From Scatophagus argus (lineage: Eukaryota; Chordata; Actinopteri; Scatophagidae), in NCBI RefSeq assembly GCF_020382885.2, contig NC_058495.1:2969627-3033626 (forward strand): 64,000 nt of DNA, read 5' to 3'. Under the pieces are notes generated by a model. The model did not search any database. It was not told the DNA's origin and saw only the letters and a program-made list of their open reading frames with translations. Below are positions 23,536-36,998 of this stretch, one piece after another. Both the position numbers and the translations under genes were made by a program. Each line of letters opens with the position of its first letter. The stretch's first letter is position 1.

Positions 23536-26500
23536 GGAAGCAAAGTTCTCCATTAAAGCAGCTTGGAGGGAAAGCTCATAGGACAGAACTGTATGTCAGT
23601 CAAACAGAGACTCCACTTCCTGGTGCTAAGAAGTTGCTGCTCTTGCTAATATTGACAGCCCAGATGGAGCACAGCAACAGCAAAAGCTGCTCAGTGCTGT
23701 TCCAGACTTCATTCCAGGTTTGAGTTTGAGAGTCTGGAAAACTAGCTTCAGGTCCTACCACAACTCACACTGCCACAGCCATACGTACCTTCTGATGTGG
23801 ACCCATCTTGAGTCAGTAGAGAGATCTACATCTTCTAGAGAAGATCAAGATCTAGAGAAGCTCCTTGACTCCTGCTATAACTTGAGTTTTGCACAACTCT
23901 TACTAGAGCACAGCTGTACAAGCTTTGACAGAGTGAGGTCATCCTTGAGAAAAAGCACACCATCCTGTGGACAGATCATGCTGCTTCAAGGGACTTGAAT
24001 TTCAAGAGCACACAGATCCTTGTAACCGGCATTATGTGGACTGTGCAAGGAACGAAGCCAAGTAGATGGAGCCAGGGGCCATCATTTGACATGGAACTGG
24101 TCAATTCAGCCTTCTGTGGAATCACCTCTGCTACCCTCACAAATCCATGCCTTTGTAGATAAAAAGCATGAGATGATAAAAACATGGTTTTGTGGCAAAG
24201 CTATCTGAGGGGAAGTTTTGTTGAATTTTGTTGAATTGCTTGCTAAAATTTTTGTCAGTTTGTGGAGCCAGAAAATCCTCATTTGGCAAATGGGCAGAGT
24301 CTTAGGTTAGACATGCAAATCTCAAACACTGCATTTGACTCTGATCAGTTGTGCTCACCAATGATCAGTTTGTACTCTCGAAGTGACAGTTTGTCTGTAC
24401 AAATTTGTACCCTCAAATTATTTATTTGTGCACACAGAGTGTTCAATTTCATCAGTCTATTGAATGTGTGAAGTCATTGTACCAGTACTAATTGATGCTG
24501 CACTTTGCTGTGTGTAGTGCAACGATTGAAGTTTTAGCAGCACGCTAGTAGCTGTATTTTATTGTGGAGAATCATTACATATATTCCATTTGATGAATGA
24601 AGACATTTTTTAGAAGTATTTTTGTTGTACATACAAAAATACAAATTTGGGGAATAAAAAGTTACTATTTGGGCAATATGCATTACTAGATTATGTGCAC
24701 AAATGGAAAGAAAAAAAGTCTTCACTTCTGAGTTTTCTTAGAGCTAGCATCTACTGGTCAGTAACAGAACAGTAACTAAATGTGGCGCCTGCTGTTTATG
24801 TGCTATTTGTTTGGTTTTTTTTTGTCATTGTGTACTTGTGACCCCTGTCCCTTTAGTGGTCATTTGCTAGCCTCTGTCTTCGTGTTTTATTTGCTTTTGT
24901 CATCAGTGGGTAACACGAACATGCACTCAATCTTGTGCTGCTTTGACGGTCAAGGCAAAGGCAGAAGCTTTGTATTGGCAAATGTGTCATCAGTCACATC
25001 ACTCCAGCTAATGCAAAGCTAATGCAAATTAAACCAGTCCCACCATACGTAGGCTTCAAGTTTTGTTCAGTCAAGTTTGTCAGTTTGCTCAATATTCAGC
25101 AAGTCTATCTGGGAAAAGACCTGTTCCAGTCACTAGACTTTTCCATCTAGTTCAGAGCTACAGTTGTTAGTAAATTAAAACTTCCTTTAATGTGAACATC
25201 GGAACGCTTTGATTTTTCTGAAGTTCTCTTCTATCCAGAGGAGATGATAAACCTCAGCTTCTTGCCACCCATTAAGTACCACCAATCAAAATCTTATGGA
25301 ACTACTTATAGATTTCTACAACCATCTTAAAGAAACAGTTCACCCCAAAATCAAAAATACACATTTTACCTCTAACCTGTAGCAGCTAGTGAAAATAGGC
25401 CTCTAGGAAAGCAGCTGCAGGTTATTTCATTGCATAACAATGAGGACAATACTGAGTGAGGGCCTGCTGGAACAGATGAATGAGGACTATTTTTAAACAG
25501 TGTTAGAGAACCTGATGGACAGAGAGCTGTTAGATGCACTGATCCTCCAGCGTCTGGCCTCTTTGTCTTATTCACTGCCGGCTTTATGTAAACAAATCTG
25601 TAATATTTCATTTTGTAATTAATAGATAGCGCATTAAAAATCATTGCAAAGTCTTCAGACTGCAAACAGTGGTATCCATGGCGTCTGTAATAAACAAAAT
25701 ATTGAATGATAGCTCAGTGTATCTTGGTTCTCCAGAAGCCCTCGTCACATGTAAAATGCACTGAGTCCTGGAAAATTGTTTCTGCTGGTAGAAAAGTGAG
25801 TTCTTCTTGTGGGCTGGTTTCACTGGAGCTCAGATGTTAAACATGCAATGCGATAAATGCTCAGAAGTTTTAAGTACCAGATTTTTTAAGTCAGATTTTC
25901 CTCAGCAGTCACAGGTTGAGATTTAATATGAATTTTGTAATTTCACTTTCAGAGGCTTTAGAGAATTTATTTCCCGCCTCATTAAATGTTGCAAATATTC
26001 TACAACATTCTGCTGAGCACAATTCGCTCACTAACGTTTTCTTTGTTTAACTTACTACTCAGGACTTTGCTGTTTGAGCCTGTTGAGTGTATGAGGCATT
26101 CAGAATGTAGGCTGTCAGGCTGCCTGTGAACTGTCTGTAATAAAGTGAATTTTTATCATTTGTTTGAATCCCTTAATGAGACACATCCAGCTCTGAACAC
26201 CACACCAAGCGGTTAACCATTCCTGAACTGTTTTCATGGTGTCCTTTAATGTTTCTGATAAACCGCACAAACAAATGTGGACGAGTGTTTCAGGAAACTA
26301 CATCTCAGAGAAGAAATCGCTGCTGTTTTCACTGACGTGTAGCAATCACACAGAAAGAACCCACGGTGACCAGCTGTTTTAGGAAATTACTTTAGTACTT
26401 TAATCCTTTAGTACATTTAGTGCATTTGTGAAGTTTTTTTTTTTTTAAAGATTTAATTTACATCTTCAGTAGGAACCAGTGGAAGACTATGAAACACAGC

Positions 26501-26833
26501 AAACCTTCTCCATCAGTCAAGAATAGTGTTAACTTATTGACAGGGTCCACATATGATCCATTCATATTTCTGTCTCTACTGGATTAAAATGGAGACTCTG
26601 CTTTTTATTTACTTGTTGCCATGGTGACATATCTAGGTTCATTGATGATGGCTTTTTTTCATTCCCTATGTAAGTGCTTAACGTGGGATAAACATACTTA
26701 GACTTGATTGACCTAATTCTGAGCTGATCGAGAACTGAAAACTCGGCTTCCCCATTTTGGGATTAGTCAGACAGTAAACATCCCCCGGGGGTTTATGAAC
26801 CCATACACTAAAATGAAACACAGTTTAACCACA
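23536..26833. other. Distal 3' UTR / intergenic stretch between convergent cyb561d1 and zbtb40
   Basis: No ORF with recognisable homology. It holds two further + strand AATAAA signals (24654-24659; 26139-26144, the latter followed by T-rich sequence), so the cyb561d1 3' UTR may extend to about 26165. An interspersed-repeat fragment lies at 25334-25405. Confidence 0.6.
25334..25405 (+). repeat. Fish interspersed repeat fragment
   Basis: The segment around CAGTTCACCCCAAAATCAAA, then TACACATTTTACCTC and CCTGTAGCAG, resembles a repeat I recall as common in percomorph genomes. Class unknown; low-certainty recognition from memory. Confidence 0.4.
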
Positions 26834-26839
26834 TTTATT
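26834..26839 (-). terminator. Candidate poly(A) signal of zbtb40
   Basis: TTTATT on + is AATAAA on the transcribed strand, 491 nt after the zbtb40 stop codon. It is followed on the - strand by a TGTGTTTCATTTT-type T/GT-rich stretch. Likely end of the zbtb40 3' UTR. Confidence 0.5.
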
Positions 26840-27329
26840 AAAACTTCAAAACAAAAGAGAAAACACCAGAGAAAATATTTTAAACATGACGTACAACACA
26901 AAGGATCCTTGGCTTGGGAATCGTGTCAGTTGAGCATTTGTTGATTTCTAAAAATTGTATAAAACATAAATAAAAACAGAATACAATCATTCAAGAACAA
27001 ACTGTGACAGTTTTACAAAGTGTTTGCGTGCCCCTGTAGTGATACAGTCAGGTGTTTGTCAGCGTGCTGAACCTCAGCCCCTCCTTGTTTGTGATCTGAG
27101 CCTTTGGAGGATGCTCTTTTCATACCCAGTCATGATGCTCCTGTCCCTACGTGTTTGAAACATGTTGTTGCCATCAAACTCAACAGAATATATGTCAAAA
27201 AGGATTAACAAATGAGCACATTCTGTTTTATTTAGGTTTTACACAGCATCCCTACTGGAGTCAGGGTTGTAGTGACTGATGAAGATAATAAAACTGCTCA
27301 GCGTCCACAGTGATCCTCCAATCCGATGG

Positions 27330-27930
27330 TTAAGAGTCTGCATTTGAGGGTTTGTTCTCACAGATGAATGTGACCGAGCTGTTGAGCAGCTCCAACATGT
27401 TGACCTCCACCACCTCCGCCGATGTTTCGCCCTCTCTTCCACCTGCCAGAGCCACAAACACCTGCTGGGCGGCTGCCAGCTGTGCCTGCTCCTCGGAGGT
27501 GATTGGCTCTCCTCCTTCACTGCCTGTGGGATCTGCTGCAGTCACCTGATAGGACAACAAAGTTCCATTTTAAAAAGTAATTCATGTCTAAAGGGATGAC
27601 TGCACTTCTCTATTGGATGACATTTCAATGTTTTTGCACTTTGTTTCCACTCCAATCAGTGATGTTAAAGCAGAATTTTTCAATCAGTCAATTGAGTTAA
27701 AACTGTAAAACTGTAACCTGTAAAAATAACAAATATATGTAATATAAATGTAGTAGCCCAGTGCATAAATTAAACTGATTACTTAATAGTCAGAATTACC
27801 TTTGGCTTAATTGGATGTTGATTTATTTATCAGTTAATCTGCTAATCATTTCAGCTCTACTCTTAACCAACTGAGCTGAGGTGAACAATATTTCTCAGTA
27901 TTTAACAGCTGAGGCTCTAAGATTTGTGTA

Positions 27931-27975
<45 letters not shown>

Positions 27976-30900
27976 CACCATCCCACTAAGTACAGCAGCA
28001 GAGCTTCTTACTGTTTGGGAGGTGGAGGCCTTCTCCTCTGGGGCTTCCTGCTCCTCCTGTGGCTCCATGTGGAAGGAGATCACATGTTCCTGCAGCTCCA
28101 CCTGGGAGGTGCAAACCAGGGAGCACACGGGGCAGCTCTGCTCGCTGACATGCTGGCTGCTGATGTGCTCCTGCATCTCCTCCTCCCCACCCAACACCGC
28201 CTGGCAGTATGGACAGTGCACCGCTGACGCTGCTGAGCCTGAAGGATGGACAAACGGGAAAGTCTGCTGTTGATGACCATGAGATAATAACTTGGGCTGG
28301 TTTTGATTCACAGCCGTCTTCCTTGGATGAACCTCTTTAGGATAAACAGCTTCTTTAAAAAATAAATGTGATATCAGATAAGTTTCATCCTTAAAACTCA
28401 TGTTGTGCCACCAAGCAGCGATCAGCACTGACTAAGCTACCAGAGGATCAAGGCCGAAGATAAAAACGCTGATACACTTGGTAAGATAAAATCCTGTTAA
28501 AAGACCACAACAGTGTTTTCTTTTTTCTTTTTTTTTTGAAAATTAAATTGGAGAGACTTTAATCTTACTTACCGGTAAGTAAACTTTGACCCTTATGGAA
28601 ATAAAATAACTGCATTAGGCTGTTTGGTTGATATCTGAATTGTACTTGATGCAGTTGGGACTTTTAAAGAAGAGTAGTATAGTAGAGTGGTGTAGAGTGG
28701 ATTATAATCTCTCCTAATTTCCACCTGTAATCTCTTTTGGTTACACAATACAGTAAAGTAAGTATTAGATTATTTTGGGTTTTTGATTATTAGTTCACGT
28801 CACTGCTATTTAATTTGTGAAGGAAGCAAAAGATTTCTTTGATCTGTCTTGCAGGCCACTTGGTTCTGGTGGAGAGTCACCTTTGGCCCTTACACCGCTA
28901 TCTACCATACAATGTGGACCAGAGTCAGACCCCGGGTCCAGCCTGTGAGGTCCTCACCCTGGTGTTCAGCAGCCTGGTGTTTGGCCACGCTGGCAGCACT
29001 AGGAAAGAACTTGAAGCAGACATCACACTGGACCAGAGTCTTGAGCTGCCGGGTGTGACTAGCAAACACATCGGGGTGGTTGGTCCTGTTATGGTACCAC
29101 AGACCTGACAGTTGCTATGGCAACAGAGAAAGAAGTACATTAAATACACAACACACTACTGACCAGCTCACCAACAGCTCTGAGCTGTTAAGCTGACCAT
29201 CCTTTTCCTACCTGATAAGACTTGTTGCAGAGGTCACAGCTGAAGGGCTTTGTTCCAGTGTGTGTGCCCTTGTGTTTGTCCAGCAGGGCGGCGCTGGTGA
29301 ACACTTTGTTGCAGGTAGGACACTTGTGGAACTCTTTTGGGTGGAACTCCTGGATGTGCTGGCGATGTTCCTCCAATGAGGAGAAGCTCAGACAGCATTT
29401 CTGACAGTCATGAGGCTCCGACAAATCTGACAAGGAGTGGGAGCAAAGGCACAATCATGACATAGTTGTGTCAGTCTGCTGTCGGTGCAGCTTTTACTCT
29501 ACAAATGTATTTCTATTGGTGGTGGTGGGGTGTTATTTTTGTTTCACAGTGCTTGCATTCTAAAACATAAATAAACACACCAAACCTCTGCACAACCCTC
29601 TGGATTTTGTGTGAATAAAGCTGAAGTGCAGGATTCATCCTGTCTCTCTGCTCTTGTCTGTCTCTGTGCAGCTCACACAGACAGACCTGCAGCACTTTAT
29701 GACAGACACAGACAAGACAGACCATGGACGAACCACCATATATAGAGATGAATGACACATCTCCACTTTATCCCACTGTACAAAAGTGAAGTCAAAATGT
29801 TCCAGATACGAGCCCTGTGATCTTAGGCTGATGACATCATTTGGAGCCAACAACTGTGCAGTAGTGATAAGGCGGTGGAGCCATGGCATCCTGCCCATAC
29901 ACCCAAATGAAGCAATCATGAGCAGCACTCAGCTATCAATCAAGACATTTCACAACCTCTTTGTAACATCAAATAAATAATTAAAACATTTGAACATACA
30001 CCGGCCTGATAAAACTACCTAAAATGATGGGAAACCCTTTTAGACGTGTTGGGTTTTTCAGTTTGACATGTGTCCCATCTGTTAACATGGAGGGGAAAGG
30101 GTTTACGAGCTGTACCGGAGGCAGCCAAAAGGGGGCAACCAATTTTTGGCTTATTTTGGCTTCATTTTTGGTGAGCTGTCATGTCGTCCATCTTTATATG
30201 CAGTCATTGAGAGAAACAGAGACAGCTGTAACCTGGTTGCTACGATTTTATCGAGTCCCAACCTCGCTGTTATTGGCTGAGGGCTACGCAATCCTGCGCC
30301 AAGGCCAACACCCCAGCAAAGAGGGCAGAGTCTCTGCAGATACACCCATCACCGCACACTTCTAGCGGTGACTGAGAGAAACTATATTTTATACTATTCC
30401 TTTTAAGGAAACAATCTAAGCCAGTCAATGATATAAATATTGCTTACAATGTACAAAGCTAGCACCTGTATGAATGAAGCTGCGTGAGTGCGTGTTCTTA
30501 CTGTGGAAGGTGTGCAGGTGGACAGTGAGGCCACTGGCCTGACTGTATCCTTTGCCACACTCTCGACACACATAAGGCCGGTCTCCGGTGTGTGTTCGCA
30601 CATGTCGTGTCAGTTCAATGGACTGGGCGAAGACGGCCTTACAGTACTGGCACACATACATTTTCCCTGAGCACAAAAAAAAACATGGAATGAATGATGA
30701 GCAAAGTGTTCAGTCCTCTCCTGTGCACACTCTACACCCACGACTTCAACCCCTGAAATGCACACTGTGAAGTCTGTGGAGGCACCATCATCGACTGGAG
30801 CCCAAAGGATACCAAAAGACAACACCCATGCTGCTGTCTTCTTACAAGAGCTACAGAAATATCTGCTGCCAAGCCACCGGACTACAGGCTCCCCACACGC

Positions 30901-33900
30901 TACCGTATTATTATTTAAGATAATAATAAGAATCATTTTATTAACTGCAATGGTAAAATGCAGTCAGAAGACAACACAATAATTTATGTTGATGTTTGAC
31001 AAAATCTGCAATTTAAATGAATGAATTTATGTTTATTATATTGTTCAGCAGTGCTGCTAGGTCACCAACAGGCCTGTAAACCACAAAAACATTTTCTGAA
31101 TTATAACACAAGTGTGTGCGTGTGTGTGTGTTACCCTCAGAATGTTTCTTCTTGGTGTGGTATGCGAGTGCAGCAGCCACGCTGAAGCTCATGTCACAGT
31201 GTTTGCAGTGGTAAGGTTTCTCCCCCGTGTGCAGCCTCATGTGGTTCTTCAGAGACGAGTTTGCGCCGAACTTTGCGCCGCAGTCCTCACAAGCAAACGG
31301 TTTCTCCTCAAAGTGCTCAGTGCGCTTGTGGTAAATCATGCCTGAAAATGAAATGTGACCAGAGGGAGCAGAAACATGACACACTTTAATCTCTTGAAGC
31401 TTGGTAACGCGCCAAAACTCACGTCTGCAAAAAAAAAAATCACAGGAAACAAAATCTTTGCCCTGTTTGACAACAACCATTTTACAAATGTGAAATACAT
31501 GAATTTGTTTTGAATTAAGGGACCATATACACTTTCCGTAATTCCGGAAGTTGTGTTACTTTTAAGGACAATACATGTATCCATTCACAACAGGAGATAT
31601 TCTCTTTGAACAGAGCAAGTACCATGTACCATCTGAATGTAACATTACAGTAAGAGAGGACTGTATCATGTGTAGTGAGTCCCTTCCCGTCCGCTCACGA
31701 AACGAGTTTTAGAGGAAGTTAATCTTGTGGCATGTTTACTGCTCAAACTGGCTGAATCATCTGTCGAGCAGCCAGGGATTACTGTGTGAATTATCACACG
31801 ATGAAGAACACTAAGAGCCACCATGCCCCTCGTGAAGGATCTTCACGCTAAATGAATGGGAAGTCACAGCTTGCTGTGTGTCCTTCCCCTCACAGTGAGA
31901 AGGGTCAGGTTAGAAAGGCACCTCTATATCAGTATGAATGGATGTTACCAGTCAGCCAGTAGCCAAGCAGCCACTGATGGTGAGTGAAGAACCTGCTGCT
32001 AATAAATGAATGCAAATGTCACACTATCTGGGCTCTAGTCTGAATGCAAAATCTGAAGCTAAACATGCTGCTGGAAATGCCATGCTGCTTGCAGTTTGGC
32101 TGACGGGTTTGACGATGTGTCAACAGAGACCGTCTGCGGGTGGAAAAAATGTTTTCAACTATGCAGCACCATTTTGCTGATAATTTAGTTTCAGCCTGAC
32201 ATCATGTGAAATTCTTAACAAGAAACCAGCATGGCTAGTATGTTCAGGCTCCAGTTACGCTTCCTGTAGCAACCCGCTCTCACCTGATGGGTGGGCGAAG
32301 TTTCGCCCACAGAGGTCACAGGCCACCTTCTTCTTCACTCGTGTGGTGCTGCGGTGAGCCTCAGCCTGATGCCTCTGCAGGGCTCGCTGATTAGGCAACT
32401 TCGAGGGGCAATGAGGGCACTGCTGCTCATGCTCCTGGGACATGGGGCAGCGCTTCACATGGGCCAGCATTCGACACTTGTAGGCAAAACCCTTCTTACA
32501 CCAGCGACAGGTGTAACGCTTGGAGGTGGGGGAAGAACAGGAGGAGATGGGGGGGGAGGGAGAGTCCGTCGCAGCATGTAGGACTTTCTCGTCCTCCTCG
32601 GTCTCCTCCTTGCTGTTTTCTTCCTCTTCGTCCTCTCCTTGATTTTCTTCACCTTTTTTACAACAATTACAATCACATCACAGCAGCAAGAGATAAACAT
32701 GCCAGCAGTAAAGTGAATAGAAATTAGTATAATGGCAGCAAAATAACTCAACTCAAAAGGGATTTTATTTTTTTTTTCTTAGTTTTGTTAAAGTTGACAG
32801 ATGCGTATTTATTTAACAGAGAGAGGAGGCCCGCTCACAAAGAATCACAAAGCACTCTTTGTTACCTCCACTTTGGTTTGCTTGCGGCTCCTGCGGGTTC
32901 CCCTCCTCCTCCAGCAGAGGAAGCAGTGGTCTGGGGAAGCAGGAAGGAGATTTCTTTTGAAGAGCCCGGAGCAGCCTGAGGAGAGCTCCCTCAGTAAGCT
33001 GCCCCTCCTTCACTGTGCCCACCAGCTTCTCCAATGCTGAGCAGGGATCTGCTTCCTCGCAGCACTGACACACAACCTAGCGGGAACAGAAATGTACCTT
33101 TATTTACCTTCGCTACAAGGTGGCCTTTATTTGAAGTTCTTATAACAGAGACAGGCCTTTATTCCTAATTTTACCTGTTTTAGTAAGAATACTGAATTGT
33201 GTTTCAGTAAGAAGATTCATGGCAGCCATTATAAGACCCGTTCGATTCACTAAATACTAAGGAAATGTCCTTGAATGCTTCCTTTCATATTTCCTTTAAC
33301 ATGGGACACTCTGGAGCATTCTTTATGAAACACATTAAGATAATACCATGTGGCAACAACATTTAAAGCAACACACCAATCATCCACTTTTGTGTAGTGA
33401 TGTAGCCTAGCGTAAACGCAGTCAGTCTCTGAGCGCTGTGGTTGTCTTTTCTTTAATTCTCTTTCACTTGTTTATTTTCCCTTTTGATATTTTCCATTGA
33501 GGTAAAGAAAACGTGGGTTGGAAAAGACCCTAAGAAAAGACCCTTTTCATATGGAACACCTGCAGGAAGTACATGTACATTGAAGTGAATTCATGCAATG
33601 TGAACCATAATAAAAACACTACAGGCAATTAAATCTCAAAACATAATCTAAGATTTAAGGTTTTAATTTAATTCTCTGTATAGAGAACAATACTGTAGTA
33701 TTCATTTGAGCTGTTGTTTTATGAAAGGGTCCCAGTTTTGTTTGTCAAAGACGTGTGTAAGTGTAAGTACAAGGTCTATATATTTTTCACAGCTTGACAG
33801 TATATCCCAATTGTTTGCATACTGCATGCAACAGTTTTTAAGAGCAGCTGCAGTACACACCTAAAGTAAAAAGTATGCGACCTGTAACATAGCAGTGATA

Positions 33901-36288
33901 TGTTTTACTGAGTAACAGTGAATGTGAATGTCACTTCTGGGCACCATCGGGATCTCAGGACCTGCTCTACCTGTTTCTCGTGTTCATCCAGGCTGCTCTG
34001 CGCTGCCTGGCTCAGCAGCTCCACGACGGATGGCATGCTGGTGAGGAGCTCCACAAGCTGAGAGAAATGTTCCTGAATACCAGGGGCAGGCTCATTGGAC
34101 ACTTGGGCTGCCGTCATGTTGCTTTCTTCTGCTACGCTTTCTGAGGAATTGGCTTCTTCAGGCTCTGTGTAAACACACACATGGAAACATGGAGTGCAGT
34201 CAGAAGGTGTTGAGACAATAACAGGTTGTGGTGGTGAATATTGTACTGGACTGGACCTAATAAAGTGGATCATTACTACATTTATGTATTTTAAACTCCC
34301 AACAACAAGCCTCTAACATGGTAAGCAGCTGAAGCTGACCTGAGGACTCCACACAGGTTCTTTTACATGCTGGCCCCCCTGAGTCTTCATGGTCACCCTG
34401 ATCTTTGTCCCTCTTTAGCTCAGCCACTGGCTCTGTCTTGTCTGGAACCGACTCGCTCTCACCGGGTGAAGCTGGACGTTTGGGGTTGGGGGTCTGGGCT
34501 TTATTGATCACAGCTAGGCTTGGGATCTGTGTAGACAGGACAGGGACTGGGGGTTGCTGGCTGACAAGATTAGTGAGGATGTTTTTGAAACCGACAGCCA
34601 CGTCGAACATCTGCAGGCTGTCTGCAGCGGCGACAATGCGGCTGACGTTGTGCTTGCCTAGAGGCAGCTTGCCAGTGTAGACCATGTCCAGCAGACAGCC
34701 AAACTCCTGCGAGGAAACCATGGTTGTGTCGATGGAGATGGTGTCGGAGTCATCCAGGAGAGACCTGAAAGAGAATAACGTCATTCTCTTTGTCAAAAGT
34801 CACACGTCCAAGTGAAAATCACCTTGAGTCATCTCTTTTTAACTAATTGTCTTAACAGAGCTATGATAAACACAGCTTTGTTAAATTACAAATTGGTTGT
34901 ATCCTCCCTTACTACCGTTAGAAAAAGCAAGATATGAAATTTATAACACTTGATGAGCTATGTGAAAGAAAATCACAGAAGTAAATAAATCTGTCCATAT
35001 AGGTGCCATGTGTCTACTGCTACAGATGCAATCACAAGCCTTGGACGTGAGGCAGACAAATGTAAGTTAGACAGATAACTTAAGATGTGGAGTTGAATAC
35101 CATGAGAACTGACCTTGACCTGAGATTTAAAAGCAAGGATTGTGTCAAGAAAGTGATATTTTCACTCTAAAATTTTGGAACAATAAAAAATTGGTAAGAC
35201 AAGTGTCAGGTACGCTTTGTATGGCCAAAAGATATATTGTTAGGAGTGGGAATTGAAAGGACATGGACTCAGCTATGTAAAAACACTGCTAAAAAGACAA
35301 CACTGAGTCAATTTAATGGTCAGCATTCATTAAAATCATCTTGCAATTTGCTTGACTCCAGACTTTTACATTTTAGATTTGACGCCTCGACTGACTTCAG
35401 GCTTGCAGTGACAACTTGGCACAGCCTTCAGGAAGGTGAGGCTTCGCTCGAGACTTGACACTTGAACTGATCTTGAGACTGACTTGGATATGCACACTTA
35501 GATAACACTTGGGACTATTCACTTCAGACTTCTGATGCACAGATGAGATCTGAGACTTGGACATGTCCTCAAGCACACTTTCATTACAGCATGTTGCTAC
35601 ATATTTAACTAAGCTATCAGACTTCAGCTAAAAAAGAAAAAAAAAAAAATTTCTTCTACACATCAATGTGTTTAAACTTGCTAGCTAGCAAGCTAGTTAT
35701 CAGTACACCTGAGTGTCAGCTGGGTTTTCCGTGCAGGAAATGGATATTATGATTAATATTGTAGTTTTACATGGTGTCAGGTGAGTTTAAAATGAGAGGT
35801 TTGTATGATGTTTATGAAGACATCAAACAACTTGCCCTCAAGTATTTGCAAAGGAATCAGAGACCTCAACATAATACTCTTATGGTTCACTTACAAGCTT
35901 TTTCTGGAGTTTTAAACTATGCTGAAAAAGTGAGATGTAATCGAAAGCTCCAGTAAAATCTAGTGAGCGGACCTTGAGTTAAGATTTTAAAAATCATTTC
36001 GTCAAACTGCCATTATCGTGGTCAAGAATGACATTTTATACTAGACAGTTTGATTTTCTCTAACGACATCAGATTTGCTGAATATGAATTCGTCAGATAT
36101 TCTACTTTGCACATCTTTCATATCTGCTCACACTACCTGAAGAGCATGCTGGAGGCAGCCAGCACCAGTTTATGCGCCCGGTGAGGCTTGTCTCCCACCA
36201 GGATGGTGCAGTCACAGAAGTGGCCCTCTTTCCTCAGAGCCCACAGCTGCTGCATCAACTGGCTGCTGTAGTTGGGCAGCTCCATCAT
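27330..36288 (-). CDS. zbtb40: Zinc finger and BTB domain-containing protein 40
   Basis: Eleven coding exons (5' to 3'): 36288-36137, 34764-34340, 34164-33971, 33076-32866, 32652-32284, 31341-31135, 30666-30502, 29426-29212, 29114-28958, 28238-28012, 27545-27330. Phases sum to 846 codons (845 aa). Start MMELPNYSSQLMQQLW; a BTB/POZ domain (about 1-115, with FCDCTI and RAHKLVLAASSMLF) mediates dimerisation in this family. An acidic/proline linker follows, then about 13 C2H2-type fingers from exon 5 on; the first (YTCRWCKKGF...) ends in Cys rather than His. TGEKPY-type linkers join two fingers in exon 6. SYQ/QLSGLWYHNRT across exons 8/9 is diagnostic of ZBTB40. The tail ends TFICENKPSNADS. Family role: nuclear sequence-specific DNA binding; targets unknown here. 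The acceptor of exon 5 is weak (A-rich), so its boundary may shift by a few codons. Human ZBTB40 is longer, mainly in the linker. Confidence 0.92.
27932..27969. repeat. (CA)19 microsatellite, (TG)n in the zbtb40 transcript
   Basis: Perfect CA run of about 38 bp. On the zbtb40 strand it reads as UG and starts about 41 nt downstream of the exon 10 donor (28011). Confidence 0.97.
28565..28582. repeat. 18-bp perfect palindrome containing donor-like GTAAGT on both strands
   Basis: TTACTTACCGGTAAGTAA is exactly self-complementary. Each strand reads CCG|GTAAGTAA, a near-ideal U1 binding site. It lies in zbtb40 intron 9, away from any recognised exon. Confidence 0.95.
30020..30215 (+). repeat. Fish interspersed repeat, unclassified
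   Basis: Segments such as GTTTACGAGCTGTACCGGAG and GTCATGTCGTCCATCTTTAT recall a repeat seen very often in percomorph introns. It lies in zbtb40 intron 7, antisense to the gene. Class not known to me; recognition is from memory. Confidence 0.45.
35345..35572 (+). repeat. Degenerate (GACTT)n-type repeat
   Basis: GACTT/GACTTG/GAGACTTG words recur through about 230 bp (TTGACTCCAGACTT, CGACTGACTTC, GAGACTTGACACTTG, GAGACTGACTTGG, GAGACTTGGAC). It is a decayed short-unit tandem repeat of a kind frequent in fish genomes, in zbtb40 intron 1. Confidence 0.65.
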
Positions 36289-36998
36289 TTTGTTTGACGG
36301 TCTGGATGGGGGACAATGTTCCGTTCTCTCTTGTGTGGACAGAGCATCATGTCAGGTTTTTTTTTTCTTTTTTTTAAAAAAAACAAAAACATTTCCAGCC
36401 TTCAGCAAACATGTGCAATACTGAAACTAGCCAGAATACTGTGCATGCAATTTGAATCTAGTGGAATCGAACAAAATGGGGAGATGCTCCTCAGATGGAG
36501 CTAATGTAATTAATGTCGACGTTTTGTGCGCTGGATGTGTGCCGAACTAGTAAATGGACCACAAATATTCATAAGAAGTGTCAAGTAGCTACTGGAATTT
36601 GAATCTTGTGTCTGTACCAATAAGCAACCTCACATATATCTCCCATTCGAAAGGAATTTGCACATGAAACAGTTGAATGTCAGGTAATACTTTAAAAGCT
36701 ACCGTGCCTTCCCAACATTAAAACTAAGTATTCCACAGCCGAGTCTCAGCTCTGACTACGTGTTTAAATTACTCATGTTCACAGTGTATTCCGTCACAGT
36801 TCACAAGGTAACACACAAGCTAGCCAGCTCCAGCAGACTATCCGTTATTAGCTTTAGCTACGGTTGCTAATGTAATCTACAAAGGGTTACTGATGTAAGG
36901 TCAGTGAAAATCATTGGGGTACAGGAGTTTTTCAACACTGAAAAAAAAAATCCTGACGACGAGCAGACATACAGCTTCCAGTCAATGGATGTCTTTAC

